38,480 nucleotides of DNA from Clostridium sp. CCUG 7971 (GTDB lineage: Bacteria; Bacillota; Clostridia; Peptostreptococcales; Peptostreptococcaceae), in assembly GCF_017590215.1 (NCBI RefSeq), contig NZ_JAFFPK010000025.1:1-38480 (forward strand), in the 5' to 3' direction. Shown here piece by piece: positions 17,451-25,453 of the stretch. A model generated the notes under the pieces. The model saw only the letters and a program-made list of their open reading frames with translations. It was not told the DNA's origin and searched no databases. Made by a program: the position numbers and the translations under genes. The stretch's first letter is position 1. Every line of letters begins with the position of its first letter.

Positions 17451-18383
17451 ATGTATAATATAGGGATAGACGTTGGAGGAATGAGCATAAAATCTGGAAT
17501 TGTTAATAATGGAGAAATTATTAGCAAACTTAGCAAAGAAACAGATAGACAAGGTGGATTAGATAAACTAGCTGATGATATAATCGAATTAGTAACTAAT
17601 ATTTTAAATAAGAGTGATATCGATATTAATAAAATAAATACAATAGGTATAGGATTTCCTGGAATTGTTGCCAAAAATGGAGGGGTAACATGTGTTAATC
17701 TAGGGTTAAAAAATGCATTAGTTGTACCTAAAATAAAAGAAAAGTTTTCAAATACTAGAGTAAAGATAGGAAACGATGCGAATGTTGCTGCACTTGCTGA
17801 ATATGCATATGGAAGTATGAAAGGTTATGAAAGTGGAGTTATGATAACATTAGGAACTGGAATAGGCGGAGGCGTTGTAATAAATGGTAAGCTTATTACA
17901 GGGGCTAATGGAATAGGGGCAGAAATCGGGCATATGATGGTATCTAGCAATTATTTTGATTGCAATTGTGGTAATAATGGATGCTTTGAGACATTTTGTT
18001 CGGCTACAGCAATAATAAGGTATGCTAGAAAATTAGTAGAAGAAGGAAGAAAAACAATAATAATTGAAAAGGCAGATAATGATGTAAATAATATAACTGC
18101 AAAAATGGTATTTGATTCATATAAAGAAAATGATGAAGTAGCAATAGAAGTTGTATCTAGATTTAAAAAATATTTAGCTATGGGGATTGCTAATATTATA
18201 AACTTTATAGATCCAGAAGTTATATCAATTGGAGGAGGAGTTTCAAATGCCAGTGATATAATGTTAGAAGGTCTAAGTGAACAAATTAAAAAGCATCTTC
18301 CGTTTGATGGTGCTGGAATTGGAGACATTGTTATAGCTAAATTTAAAAATGATGCTGGCATATTAGGGGCATCTGCTCTATAA
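17451..18383 (+). CDS. glcK: ROK-family sugar kinase, probable glucokinase
   Basis: Phosphorylates glucose or a related hexose with ATP. The protein has 310 residues: N-terminal phosphate loop GIDVGGMSIKSG, the sugar and catalytic region (GIGFPG, IGNDANVAAL with the catalytic Asp, TLGTGIGGGVV), the ROK signature with HMMV and the zinc-binding C-N-C-G-N-N-G-C segment, and the C-terminal SIGGGVS. These favour glucokinase over an ROK repressor, since there is no N-terminal helix-turn-helix. The start follows AGGAGG. A strong terminator follows. The substrate is inferred from the family. Confidence 0.85.
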   Translation: MYNIGIDVGGMSIKSGIVNNGEIISKLSKETDRQGGLDKLADDIIELVTNILNKSDIDINKINTIGIGFPGIVAKNGGVTCVNLGLKNALVVPKIKEKFSNTRVKIGNDANVAALAEYAYGSMKGYESGVMITLGTGIGGGVVINGKLITGANGIGAEIGHMMVSSNYFDCNCGNNGCFETFCSATAIIRYARKLVEEGRKTIIIEKADNDVNNITAKMVFDSYKENDEVAIEVVSRFKKYLAMGIANIINFIDPEVISIGGGVSNASDIMLEGLSEQIKKHLPFDGAGIGDIVIAKFKNDAGILGASAL

Positions 18384-18389
18384 TATTAT

Positions 18390-18425
18390 AAAACTGCCTA
18401 GAATAAATTCTAGGCAGTTTTATTT
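18390..18425 (+). terminator. Rho-independent terminator after the ROK kinase gene
   Basis: A perfect 14-base stem (AAAACTGCCTAGAA and its complement) with a TAAA loop is followed by TTTATTT. Confidence 0.85.
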
Positions 18426-18565
18426 ATTAGTTAAAAAATTTTAATTTTTTAGATTAAAAACTAAAATAGCGGGTAAAAATGTAGTATAGCTAAGATAATT
18501 TATTTTAAAATTATATGGCTAAATTTTTTAATTTTAAATCCTAGTAAATTAGTTGGAATTTAATC

Positions 18566-18594
18566 TTGACAAAAATACTATGGTATAATAAAAT
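18566..18594 (+). promoter_or_regulatory. Promoter of the Rrf2 regulator-iscS-iscU operon
   Basis: TTGACA (18566-18571) is followed after 17 bases by TAAAAT (18589-18594). A TATAAT at 18584-18589 is also present, but its 12-base spacing would be too short. The promoter lies about 65 bases upstream of the regulator gene start. Confidence 0.6.
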
Positions 18595-18605
18595 TGTTTT
18601 GTAGA

Positions 18606-18632
18606 TAATTCATACTAAAACAGTATGAATTA
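18606..18632. promoter_or_regulatory. 10-bp inverted repeat downstream of the promoter, candidate operator
   Basis: TAATTCATAC and its exact reverse complement GTATGAATTA are separated by seven bases. The site begins about 12 bases after the -10 element, so it overlaps or just follows the transcription start of the Rrf2 operon. Dyads of this size fit an autoregulatory binding site, or a hairpin in the mRNA leader. Confidence 0.5.
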
Positions 18633-18657
18633 GATTTCAAATAAAGGGTGATAAAAT

Positions 18658-19107
18658 ATGAAGTTATCGACTAAAGGTAGATATGGACTTAAGGCCATGT
18701 TTGAACTTTCGCTTAATCAAGGCGATGGCCCTGTGCCCTTAAAATTTATTGCGAAGAAGCAAAATGTCTCGGATCAATACTTAGAGCAAATATTTTCTAA
18801 GCTAAAAAAATCTGGCTTAGTTAAAAGTGTAAGGGGATCTCAAGGTGGATATTTGTTAGGAAAAGAAGCCAAGGATATTACCGTTGGAGACATATTGACA
18901 GTACTTGAAGGGCCAATATCTTTATCAGATTGTGTATTAGATGAAGATGTATGTGAAAACTCAGGCATGTGTGTCACGAAGGTAGTTTGGGAAAAGATGA
19001 AAAAGGGTATAGATGAAGTTGTAAATTCAATCACTCTTCAGGACATGATAAATGATTACAACAAAAGTAGACTAGAAAATGATATAACTAATTTAATTAT
19101 AAAATAG
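18658..19107 (+). CDS. iscR: Rrf2-family transcriptional regulator, IscR-like (CymR locus)
   Basis: Regulator of 149 residues. The winged helix-turn-helix covers about 1-65 (KLSTKGRYGLKAM, DQYLEQIFSKLKKSGLVKSVRGSQGGY); a dimerization helix follows. Three cysteines lie at 92, 99 and 105, almost the spacing of the Fe-S-binding C92/C98/C104 of E. coli IscR, which suggests it can bind an iron-sulfur cluster. Relatives at this locus have been called CymR and linked to cysteine metabolism, so the name is open. It starts the operon with iscS (18 bases downstream) and iscU. A GGGTG-type ribosome site precedes ATG 18658. The dyad at 18606-18632 may be its own operator. Confidence 0.88.
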   Translation: MKLSTKGRYGLKAMFELSLNQGDGPVPLKFIAKKQNVSDQYLEQIFSKLKKSGLVKSVRGSQGGYLLGKEAKDITVGDILTVLEGPISLSDCVLDEDVCENSGMCVTKVVWEKMKKGIDEVVNSITLQDMINDYNKSRLENDITNLIIK

Positions 19108-19125
19108 ATAGGGAGACGAATAAAA

Positions 19126-20313
19126 ATGGAAAAAAGAAGATTATATATGGATTATTCTGCGACAACTCCTGTAAAAAAAGAAGTATTAGATGAAATGATG
19201 CCATATTTAACAGATTATTTTGGAAACGCATCTAGTTTTCATACATTCGGAAGAGAAGCAAAAAATGCTTTAGATAAAGCTAGAGGACAAGTGGCTAACT
19301 TAGTAAATGCAAAGCCAAATGAAATATATTTCACAGCGGGTGGAACAGAAAGTGATAACTGGGCAATAGAAGGTGTAGCATATGCTAACAAAGCTAAAGG
19401 AAATCACATAATAACATCAAAAATAGAACATCATGCTGTACTTCATACATGTGAATATTTAGAAAAATATCATGGATTTGAAATAACTTACTTAGATGTT
19501 GACTCTGAAGGTAAAGTAAATCTTAAGCAATTAGAAGAGTCAATAAAAGATACTACAATATTAATAACTATAATGTTTGCAAATAATGAAATAGGAACTA
19601 TACAACCAATAAAAGAAATTGGTGAAATAGCTAAAGCTCATAAAGTATTATTCCATACTGATGCAGTTCAAGCAGCAGGAAATATTAATATAGATGTTAA
19701 AGAATTAAACATAGATTTAATGAGTATGTCTTCACACAAAATATATGGACCAAAAGGTATAGGAGCTTTATATATTAAAGCAGGAACTAAGCTTCATACA
19801 TTTGTTCATGGTGGAGCGCAAGAAAGAAGAAGAAGAGCAGGAACTGAAAATATACCATCAATAGTTGGGTATGGAAAAGCTTGCGAAATAGCTAAAGCAA
19901 ATATGGATAACCACATAGCTTCTTTAACAAAATTAAGAACTAAATTAATAGATGGAATATTAAAAAATATACCATATACAACAGTAAATGGTAGCTTAGA
20001 AAATAGATTACCTGGAAATGTAAACTTTGGATTTGAGTTTATAGAAGGTGAAGGAATACTTTTAATGCTAGACATGTTAGGTATAGCTGCATCAAGTGGA
20101 TCAGCTTGTACTTCAGGATCATTAGACCCATCACATGTACTAATGGCTATAGGTCTACCTCATGAAAGAGCTCATGGGTCACTTAGACTTACAGTAGGAG
20201 ACTTTACAACAGAAGACGATATAGATTATATAATAGAGAATTTACCGCCAGTTATAGAGAGATTAAGAAGTATGTCGCCTCTTTATGATCAAATAAAAAA
20301 TAAAAACAAATAA
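19126..20313 (+). CDS. iscS: Cysteine desulfurase IscS (NifS family)
   Basis: Pyridoxal-phosphate enzyme that removes sulfur from cysteine and passes it as persulfide to IscU and MnmA. 395 residues, the usual length for group I desulfurases. The cofactor lysine is K205 next to H204 in SSHKIYGPKG; the histidine stacking on the cofactor is in KIEHHAV (about 102-103); the catalytic cysteine C328 lies in SSGSACTSGS on a long mobile loop. The start follows AGGGAGACG. It lies between the Rrf2 regulator and iscU, an arrangement that dedicates it to Fe-S cluster assembly; mnmA downstream adds tRNA thiolation. Confidence 0.95.
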   Translation: MEKRRLYMDYSATTPVKKEVLDEMMPYLTDYFGNASSFHTFGREAKNALDKARGQVANLVNAKPNEIYFTAGGTESDNWAIEGVAYANKAKGNHIITSKIEHHAVLHTCEYLEKYHGFEITYLDVDSEGKVNLKQLEESIKDTTILITIMFANNEIGTIQPIKEIGEIAKAHKVLFHTDAVQAAGNINIDVKELNIDLMSMSSHKIYGPKGIGALYIKAGTKLHTFVHGGAQERRRRAGTENIPSIVGYGKACEIAKANMDNHIASLTKLRTKLIDGILKNIPYTTVNGSLENRLPGNVNFGFEFIEGEGILLMLDMLGIAASSGSACTSGSLDPSHVLMAIGLPHERAHGSLRLTVGDFTTEDDIDYIIENLPPVIERLRSMSPLYDQIKNKNK

Positions 20314-20355
20314 TAAAAATACTGTAAATTAATAAGTATATAGGAGGATAAAAAT

Positions 20356-20805
20356 ATGAACCCATATAGTGATAAAGTTATGGATCATTTCATGAGCCCA
20401 AGAAATGTTGGAGAAATAGAAAATGCAAGTGGAATAGGTGAAGTTGGAAACGCTAAATGTGGAGATATAATGAGAATATATCTTGATATAGAAGATGAAA
20501 TAATTAAAGATGTTAAGTTTAAAACTTTTGGATGTGGATCAGCAATAGCTAGTTCATCAATGGCTACAGAAATGGTAAAAGGAAAAACTATACATGAAGC
20601 ATTAGATGTAACTAATAAAGCTGTTGCAGAAGCATTAGATGGATTACCACCAGTAAAAATGCACTGTTCAGTTTTAGCAGAACAAGCTATAAAGGCTGCA
20701 TTAATAGATTACGCTAAAAAGAACAATATACACATACCAGAATTAGATGGTGTAGTAATAGATGATGATCATGATCATCACCATGATATAGAGGAAGAAG
20801 AATAA
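20356..20805 (+). CDS. iscU: Fe-S cluster assembly scaffold IscU with a His/Asp-rich tail
   Basis: Scaffold on which IscS-derived sulfur and iron are assembled. 149 residues. The three cluster-ligand cysteines are C35 (NAKCGD), C60 (FGCGS) and C104 (MHCSV), and D37 is the conserved aspartate. The last 20 residues are an unusual acidic, histidine-rich tail with D-D-D-H-D-H-H-H-D and a final E-E-E-E, which could bind iron or another metal. The NifU-like core alone would end near residue 130. AGGAGG lies upstream. Last gene of the operon before a strong terminator. Confidence 0.95.
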   Translation: MNPYSDKVMDHFMSPRNVGEIENASGIGEVGNAKCGDIMRIYLDIEDEIIKDVKFKTFGCGSAIASSSMATEMVKGKTIHEALDVTNKAVAEALDGLPPVKMHCSVLAEQAIKAALIDYAKKNNIHIPELDGVVIDDDHDHHHDIEEEE

Positions 20806-20830
20806 ATCCTAAATAAATAATTTAGATTAC

Positions 20831-20873
20831 AATATCCCTTTTAGGTAAAAATACTTAAAAGGGATATTAATTT
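20831..20873 (+). terminator. Rho-independent terminator after iscU
   Basis: AATATCCCTTTTA pairs with TAAAAGGGATATT around a loop of about 12 bases, followed by TTTT. Confidence 0.75.
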
Positions 20874-20910
20874 TAATCAAATTTGATCGATATATTTATT
20901 TTAGATAATT

Positions 20911-20968
20911 TGTGAGTGAATTACTTTTGCTTGTTAGCAAAATGAGGGTAGCGAATTTTAGTCTTTAA
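20911..20968. repeat. Weak copy of the dispersed intergenic repeat
   Basis: The stretch before mnmA contains AGCGAATTTTAG and a short GC-richer region, resembling parts of the repeats at 20-101 and 22437-22500. Similarity is limited, so the assignment is tentative. Confidence 0.3.
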
Positions 20969-21012
20969 AAAAATAAGCAAAATATATATAATATAAAGAA
21001 TGAGGTGATTTT

Positions 21013-22092
21013 ATGAGCAAAAGAGTAATGATAGGAATGAGCGGAGGAGTAGATAGTTCAGTAGCAGCATATCTACTAAAAAAACAAGGATATGATGTCA
21101 TAGGGGTTACTATGAAACTATGGCAAGATGATGAAGATGATGATTTAATAGAAAATGAAGGTGGATGTTGTTCACTAGCAGCAGTAGAAGATGCTAGAAA
21201 GGTTGCGGAAAAAATAGGTATACCTTTTTATGTATTAAACTTTAGTGATGTATTTAAGCAAAAGGTAATAGAGCCTTTTATAGATGAATATTTAAACGGA
21301 AGAACACCTAATCCATGTATCGCGTGCAATAAGCATATAAAGTTTGATGATTTCTTTAAAAAAGCTCGTCAAATAGGATGTGATTATGTAGCCACTGGAC
21401 ATTATGCTAAAATAGAAAAAGATGAAGAAACTGGTAGATACTTACTTAAAAAATCAGTTACGGATAAAAAAGACCAAACTTATGCATTATATAACCTTAC
21501 TCAAGAGCAATTAGAACATACACTACTACCAATAGGAGAGTTTGAAAAAGATAGAGTAAGAGAAATAGCAAAAGAGATGGGTATGGATGTTCATAATAAG
21601 CCAGATAGTCAAGAAATATGTTTCGTAAAGGATAATGACTACGCTGGATATGTTAAAAAACATTCGAAAAAAAGAATTGAAGACGGATATTTTGTAGATA
21701 CTAACGGTAACGTATTAGGAAAACATAATGGTATAGTAAACTATACTATAGGTCAAAGAAAAGGGTTAGGAATAGCATTTGGTAAGCCTATGTTTGTAGT
21801 TGATATCAATGCTAAGAAAAACACTGTTATACTTGGAGATAATGATGATATATTCTCTAAAGAACTTATAGCTAAAGATGTTAACTTTATACCATTTGAT
21901 AAGATAGATGAACCTATAAGAGTACAAGCTAAAATTAGATACTCAGCAAAACCAGCAGATGCTACAGTTTATGCTCTTAGAAATGGCAAAATAAAAATAG
22001 CATTTGATGAACCTCAAAGGGCAATAACAAAAGGGCAATCTGTTGTAATGTATGATGGAGATACTGTTATTGGTGGAGGAGTAATTGACTAA
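21013..22092 (+). CDS. mnmA: tRNA-specific 2-thiouridylase MnmA
   Basis: Makes the 2-thio group of the wobble uridine in tRNA for Lys, Glu and Gln, with sulfur from IscS. 359 residues. The N-terminal PP-loop is GMSGGVDSS (8-16). The catalytic cysteines are C102 in PNPCIACN and C203 in SQEICFV, as in the E. coli enzyme (C102 and C199). The central tRNA-binding and C-terminal beta-barrel domains follow ([25 protein letters not shown]). A ribosome site GAGGTGATT precedes ATG 21013. Two AT-rich hairpins follow the gene (22091-22110 and 22112-22130) but have no T-run. Confidence 0.95.
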   Translation: MSKRVMIGMSGGVDSSVAAYLLKKQGYDVIGVTMKLWQDDEDDDLIENEGGCCSLAAVEDARKVAEKIGIPFYVLNFSDVFKQKVIEPFIDEYLNGRTPNPCIACNKHIKFDDFFKKARQIGCDYVATGHYAKIEKDEETGRYLLKKSVTDKKDQTYALYNLTQEQLEHTLLPIGEFEKDRVREIAKEMGMDVHNKPDSQEICFVKDNDYAGYVKKHSKKRIEDGYFVDTNGNVLGKHNGIVNYTIGQRKGLGIAFGKPMFVVDINAKKNTVILGDNDDIFSKELIAKDVNFIPFDKIDEPIRVQAKIRYSAKPADATVYALRNGKIKIAFDEPQRAITKGQSVVMYDGDTVIGGGVID

Positions 22093-22149
22093 TAGTATTA
22101 AAATACTATTGCTAAATTTGAAAAAATTTAGTAATATAAAATAGATAAT

Positions 22150-22405
22150 TTAAGAAGAGAAAAGCAGTGATAAGAAGTAGTAAATTATTTGATGTCTCAC
22201 AGAGAGAGGGAATACGGTGCAAGCCCTTAGAATAAAATAATTGAAGCAGTCTTTGAGTTACAATCTTGAAATTTTAGTAAGGGTTGTCGGTGGTTCCGTT
22301 ATAACTAAGGTTTTCCAAAGATGTCACAAATTTTGTGATAATTAGGGTGGTACCGCGAATATAATCCTCGCCCCTATAAGTTTATTTATAGGCGCGAGGT
22401 TTTTT
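22150..22405 (+). promoter_or_regulatory. T-box riboswitch (tRNA-Ala sensing) upstream of alaS
   Basis: Leader RNA that senses uncharged tRNA-Ala. The universal T-box AGGGTGGTACCGCG is at 22344-22357, preceded by the stem I region (about 22165-22260) that includes an AGAGAGAGGGAATACGG-type specifier segment. GCA at 22219-22221, an alanine codon, is the likely specifier. The T-box is followed by the terminator helix (22366-22400: CCTCGCCCCTATA and TATAGGCGCGAGG, one mismatch) and T6. When uncharged tRNA-Ala pairs with the T-box, the antiterminator replaces this helix and alaS is expressed. Confidence 0.9.
22366..22405 (+). terminator. T-box terminator helix
   Basis: A 13-base stem with one mismatch and a short AT loop, then TTTTTT. 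It is the regulated terminator of the alaS leader and overlaps the antiterminator sequence at its 5' side. Confidence 0.85.
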
Positions 22406-22436
22406 AATATACTAAGAGATTATTTATAATCTCAGC

Positions 22437-22500
22437 TGCTAGACTTAAGCAACGAATCTGTTTTTAAAGATTGTTGTCTATATGATCGAAGCGAATTTTT
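22437..22500. repeat. Dispersed intergenic repeat, copy between T-box and alaS
   Basis: Contains TTAAGCAACGAATCTG, an imperfect hairpin (CAACGAATCT against AAGATTGTTG), and GATCGAAGCGAATTTTT. The words AAGCAACG and GAAGCGAAT are shared with the copy at 20-101. It sits in the alaS leader after the terminator, so it would be transcribed as part of the mRNA. Confidence 0.5.
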
Positions 22501-22521
22501 AATATATAGGAGGATGTTAAT

Positions 22522-25165
22522 ATGCAACAAATGGGATTAAACGAAATAAGAAGTAAATTCTTAAAATTCTTTGAATCTAAAGATCACTATGTAAAGGAAA
22601 GTGCGTCTTTAGTACCACATAACGATAAAAGTTTACTACTTATAAACTCAGGTATGGCACCACTTAAAAACTACTTTGCAGGAGTTGAAGTGCCACCAAG
22701 TAAAAGAATGACTACTTGTCAAAAATGTATAAGAACTGGTGATATAGAAAATGTAGGAAAGACTGCAAGACATGGTACTTTCTTTGAAATGTTAGGAAAC
22801 TTCTCATTTGGAGATTACTTTAAGAGAGAATCTATAAGATGGGGATGGGAGTTCGTTACAGAGCATTTACATATGCCTGAAGAAAAGATATGGGTTACAG
22901 TGTACGAAGAAGATGATGATTCATATGACTTATGGGCAAAAGAAATGGGATTCCCTGAAGAAAGATTAGTTAGACTTGGAAAAGATGATAACTTTTGGGA
23001 AATAGGTATAGGACCTTGCGGACCATGTTCAGAAATACATTATGATAGAGGACCAGAATATGGATGTGACAATCCAGATTGTAAACCAGGATGTGATTGC
23101 GATAGATACTTAGAATTCTGGAACCATGTATACTCAATTTGATAGAGATGAAAATGGTAACTATGGACAATTAGAGCATAAAAATATAGATACAGGTATG
23201 GGCTTAGAGAGAATGGCTTGTATAATGCAAGACGTTGATAATATATTTGAAGTAGATACAATAAGACAAATAATAAGTGCTATAGAAAAAGCTGCTAATG
23301 TAGAATATGGAAAAGACACTAAAAAAGATGTTTCTGTAAGAATAATAACGGACCATATAAGAGCTGTAAGTTTTTTAGTAGCAGATGGAGTACTTCCATC
23401 AAATGAAGGTAGAGGATATGTACTAAGAAGATTATTAAGACGTGCTGCTCGTCATGGAAAGTTACTTGGAATAAAAGAAAACTTCTTATTCAAATTAGTT
23501 GATGAAGTTATAAAAGTAAGTGGAGAAGCTTACCCAGAACTAGTTGAAAAAGAAAGCTACATCAAAAAAGTTATAAGAATAGAAGAAGAAAAATTCAATG
23601 AAACTATAGATCAAGGTAGTGAAATACTAGCTTCTTATATAGCTGAGTTAAAAGAAAATAAAGAAACTACTTTAAGTGGAGAAAATGCATTTAAATTATA
23701 TGACACTTATGGATTCCCAATCGATTTAACTAAAGAAATATTAGAAGAAGAAAATCTTTTAATAGATGAAGAAGCTTTCAACGAAGAAATGAATAAGCAA
23801 AGAGAAAGAGCTAGAAGTGCTAGAGGAAATATGGATGGAGAAAGTTGGAAAGAAGATCCATTATCTAAATTAGATTCTTCTGTTGCTAGTGAATTTGACG
23901 GATATAAAGAATTAGAAAATAAAGGGATAGCTAAAGCTATAGTTGTAGACAATGAAATAGTAGAAAGTGCGGAAGCTGGACAAAATGTAGTTATAGTACT
24001 AGATAAAACAACATTCTACCCAGAAGGTGGAGGACAGTCAGGAGACTGTGGAGTTTTAGTAAATGATGATGAAGATATAGTAATAGAAATAACTGATACA
24101 AGAAAAGGTGCTAATAACACTATAAAACACATAGGAACTGTTAAGTCAGGAAAAGTAAATAATGGTGAAGTATTAAAGACAATAGTAAATAAAGAAGTAA
24201 GAATGGCTTCTGCTAGAAACCATAGTGCTACTCACTTATTACACAAAGTATTAAAAGAAGTATTAGGAGATCATGTTAACCAAGCAGGATCACTTGTTAC
24301 TCCAGAAAGATTAAGATTTGATGTTACTCATTTTGAAGCTATAACAAAAGATGAATTAAAAGTTATAGAAGAAAAAGTAAATGAAGCAATATTAGAAGCT
24401 TTAGATATAAATTGTGAAAATATGACTATAAATGAAGCAAAAGAAAAAGGAGCTACAGCTCTATTTGGCGAAAAGTATGGTAATGAGGTAAGAGTTGTTT
24501 CAATGGGAGACTTATCAATAGAACTTTGTGGAGGAACACACTTAACTAATACTTCTCAAGTAGGAATGTTTAAGATATTATCTGAAGGTGGAGTTGCTGC
24601 TGGTGTTAGAAGAATAGAAGCTATAACAGGTAAAGCAGTATATGAATACTTAAAAGAAAAAGAAGCGTTAATAGCTGAAGTTTCATCAAACTTAAAAACT
24701 AAAGAAGATAGTTTAGCTCAAAGAGTAATTAATCTTTTAGAAGAAAATAAAAACTTATCTAAAGAATTACATGATGTAAAAACTAAGATGAGCTTACAAA
24801 ATGTAGACTCAGTTATTGATTCTAAAGTAGATATAAATGGAGTTAATCTAGTAGCTACTAAGTTTGAAGGTATGGATATGAATACACTTAAAGAAGTTGC
24901 AGATAACTTAAGAGATAAGTTAGATTCTGGTGTAGTAGTTCTTGCAAATGTAGTTGATGATAAAGTAAACTTTGTTGTTACTGCTACAAATGATGTAATA
25001 ACTAAAGGAATACATTCAGGTAATATAGTTAGAGAAGTTGCAAAAATAGCTGGTGGAAAAGGTGGAGGAAGACCTAACATGGCACAAGCTGGAGCAACTG
25101 ATATAAATAAAGTTGATGAAGCTCTAAACTATGCAAGTGAGGTTGTTAAAACACAAGTAAAATAA
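22522..25165 (+). pseudogene. alaS: Alanyl-tRNA synthetase (AlaRS), frameshifted near codon 203
   Basis: Charges tRNA-Ala. The first frame (22522-23142) gives the class II aminoacylation core up to [11 protein letters not shown] and then runs into a stop. The second frame (open from 23126) resumes at [11 protein letters not shown] and holds the rest: NIDTGMGLER, the tRNA-recognition and editing domains with HSATHLLH and CGGTH, and the C-terminal DHHA1 domain (GKGGGRPNMAQAGA). The best repair is two bases missing in the TA run at about 23128-23133, restoring W-N-H-V-Y-T-Q-F. The joined protein would have about 880 residues, normal for AlaRS. The gene is normally essential, so this is probably a sequence error, or a second alaS exists elsewhere. 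It is preceded by an alanine T-box and an AGGAGG site. Confidence 0.9.
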
Positions 25166-25186
25166 TTACTTTAGGAGGTTTTTAAC

Positions 25187-25444
25187 ATGGAAAAAGATTT
25201 AGATTATACTACAAAATTTGAAAGTATAACAGAAGATAAAATGAGCGTTTCTGAGGCAATAGATGTTGTATATGAAGCATTAGTTGAAAAAGGATATAAC
25301 CCTATAAATCAAATTATAGGGTATCTTCTTTCAGGTGATTCAAGTTATGTAACTAGTCATAAAAATGCTAGGAATATAATTAAAAAATTTGAAAGAGATG
25401 AGATACTTGAAGAAGTAATCACGTACTATCTTAACAGAAAGTAG
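25187..25444 (+). CDS. ireB: IreB-family regulatory phosphoprotein (UPF0297)
   Basis: Small cytoplasmic protein of 85 residues. Relatives are phosphorylated on N-terminal threonines by the PASTA kinase IreK/PrkC and regulate cephalosporin tolerance in Enterococcus. The sequence shows the N-terminal T-T-K-F motif with threonines at 8-9, and the helical core with EAIDVVYEALVEKGYNPINQIIGYLLSGDSSYVTSHKNAR, which is the family hallmark. It lies 21 bases after alaS with an AGGAGG site and 9 bases before the first large membrane protein gene. The last codons of this gene are copied between the two membrane protein genes. Confidence 0.9.
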   Translation: MEKDLDYTTKFESITEDKMSVSEAIDVVYEALVEKGYNPINQIIGYLLSGDSSYVTSHKNARNIIKKFERDEILEEVITYYLNRK

Positions 25445-25453
25445 GTCAATCTA

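Noticed and set aside
17951-18361. 136-codon minus-strand frame inside the ROK kinase gene
   Set aside because: No ribosome site, no recognisable motif, lies wholly within a well-supported gene.
22091-22130. Two AT-rich hairpins after mnmA as a terminator
   Set aside because: No T-run follows either, and the stems are weak; transcription may continue toward the T-box.
24718-25080. 120-codon minus-strand frame inside alaS
   Set aside because: Low-complexity Thr/Ser-rich translation typical of an antisense shadow; the DHHA1 domain of AlaRS is on the other strand.
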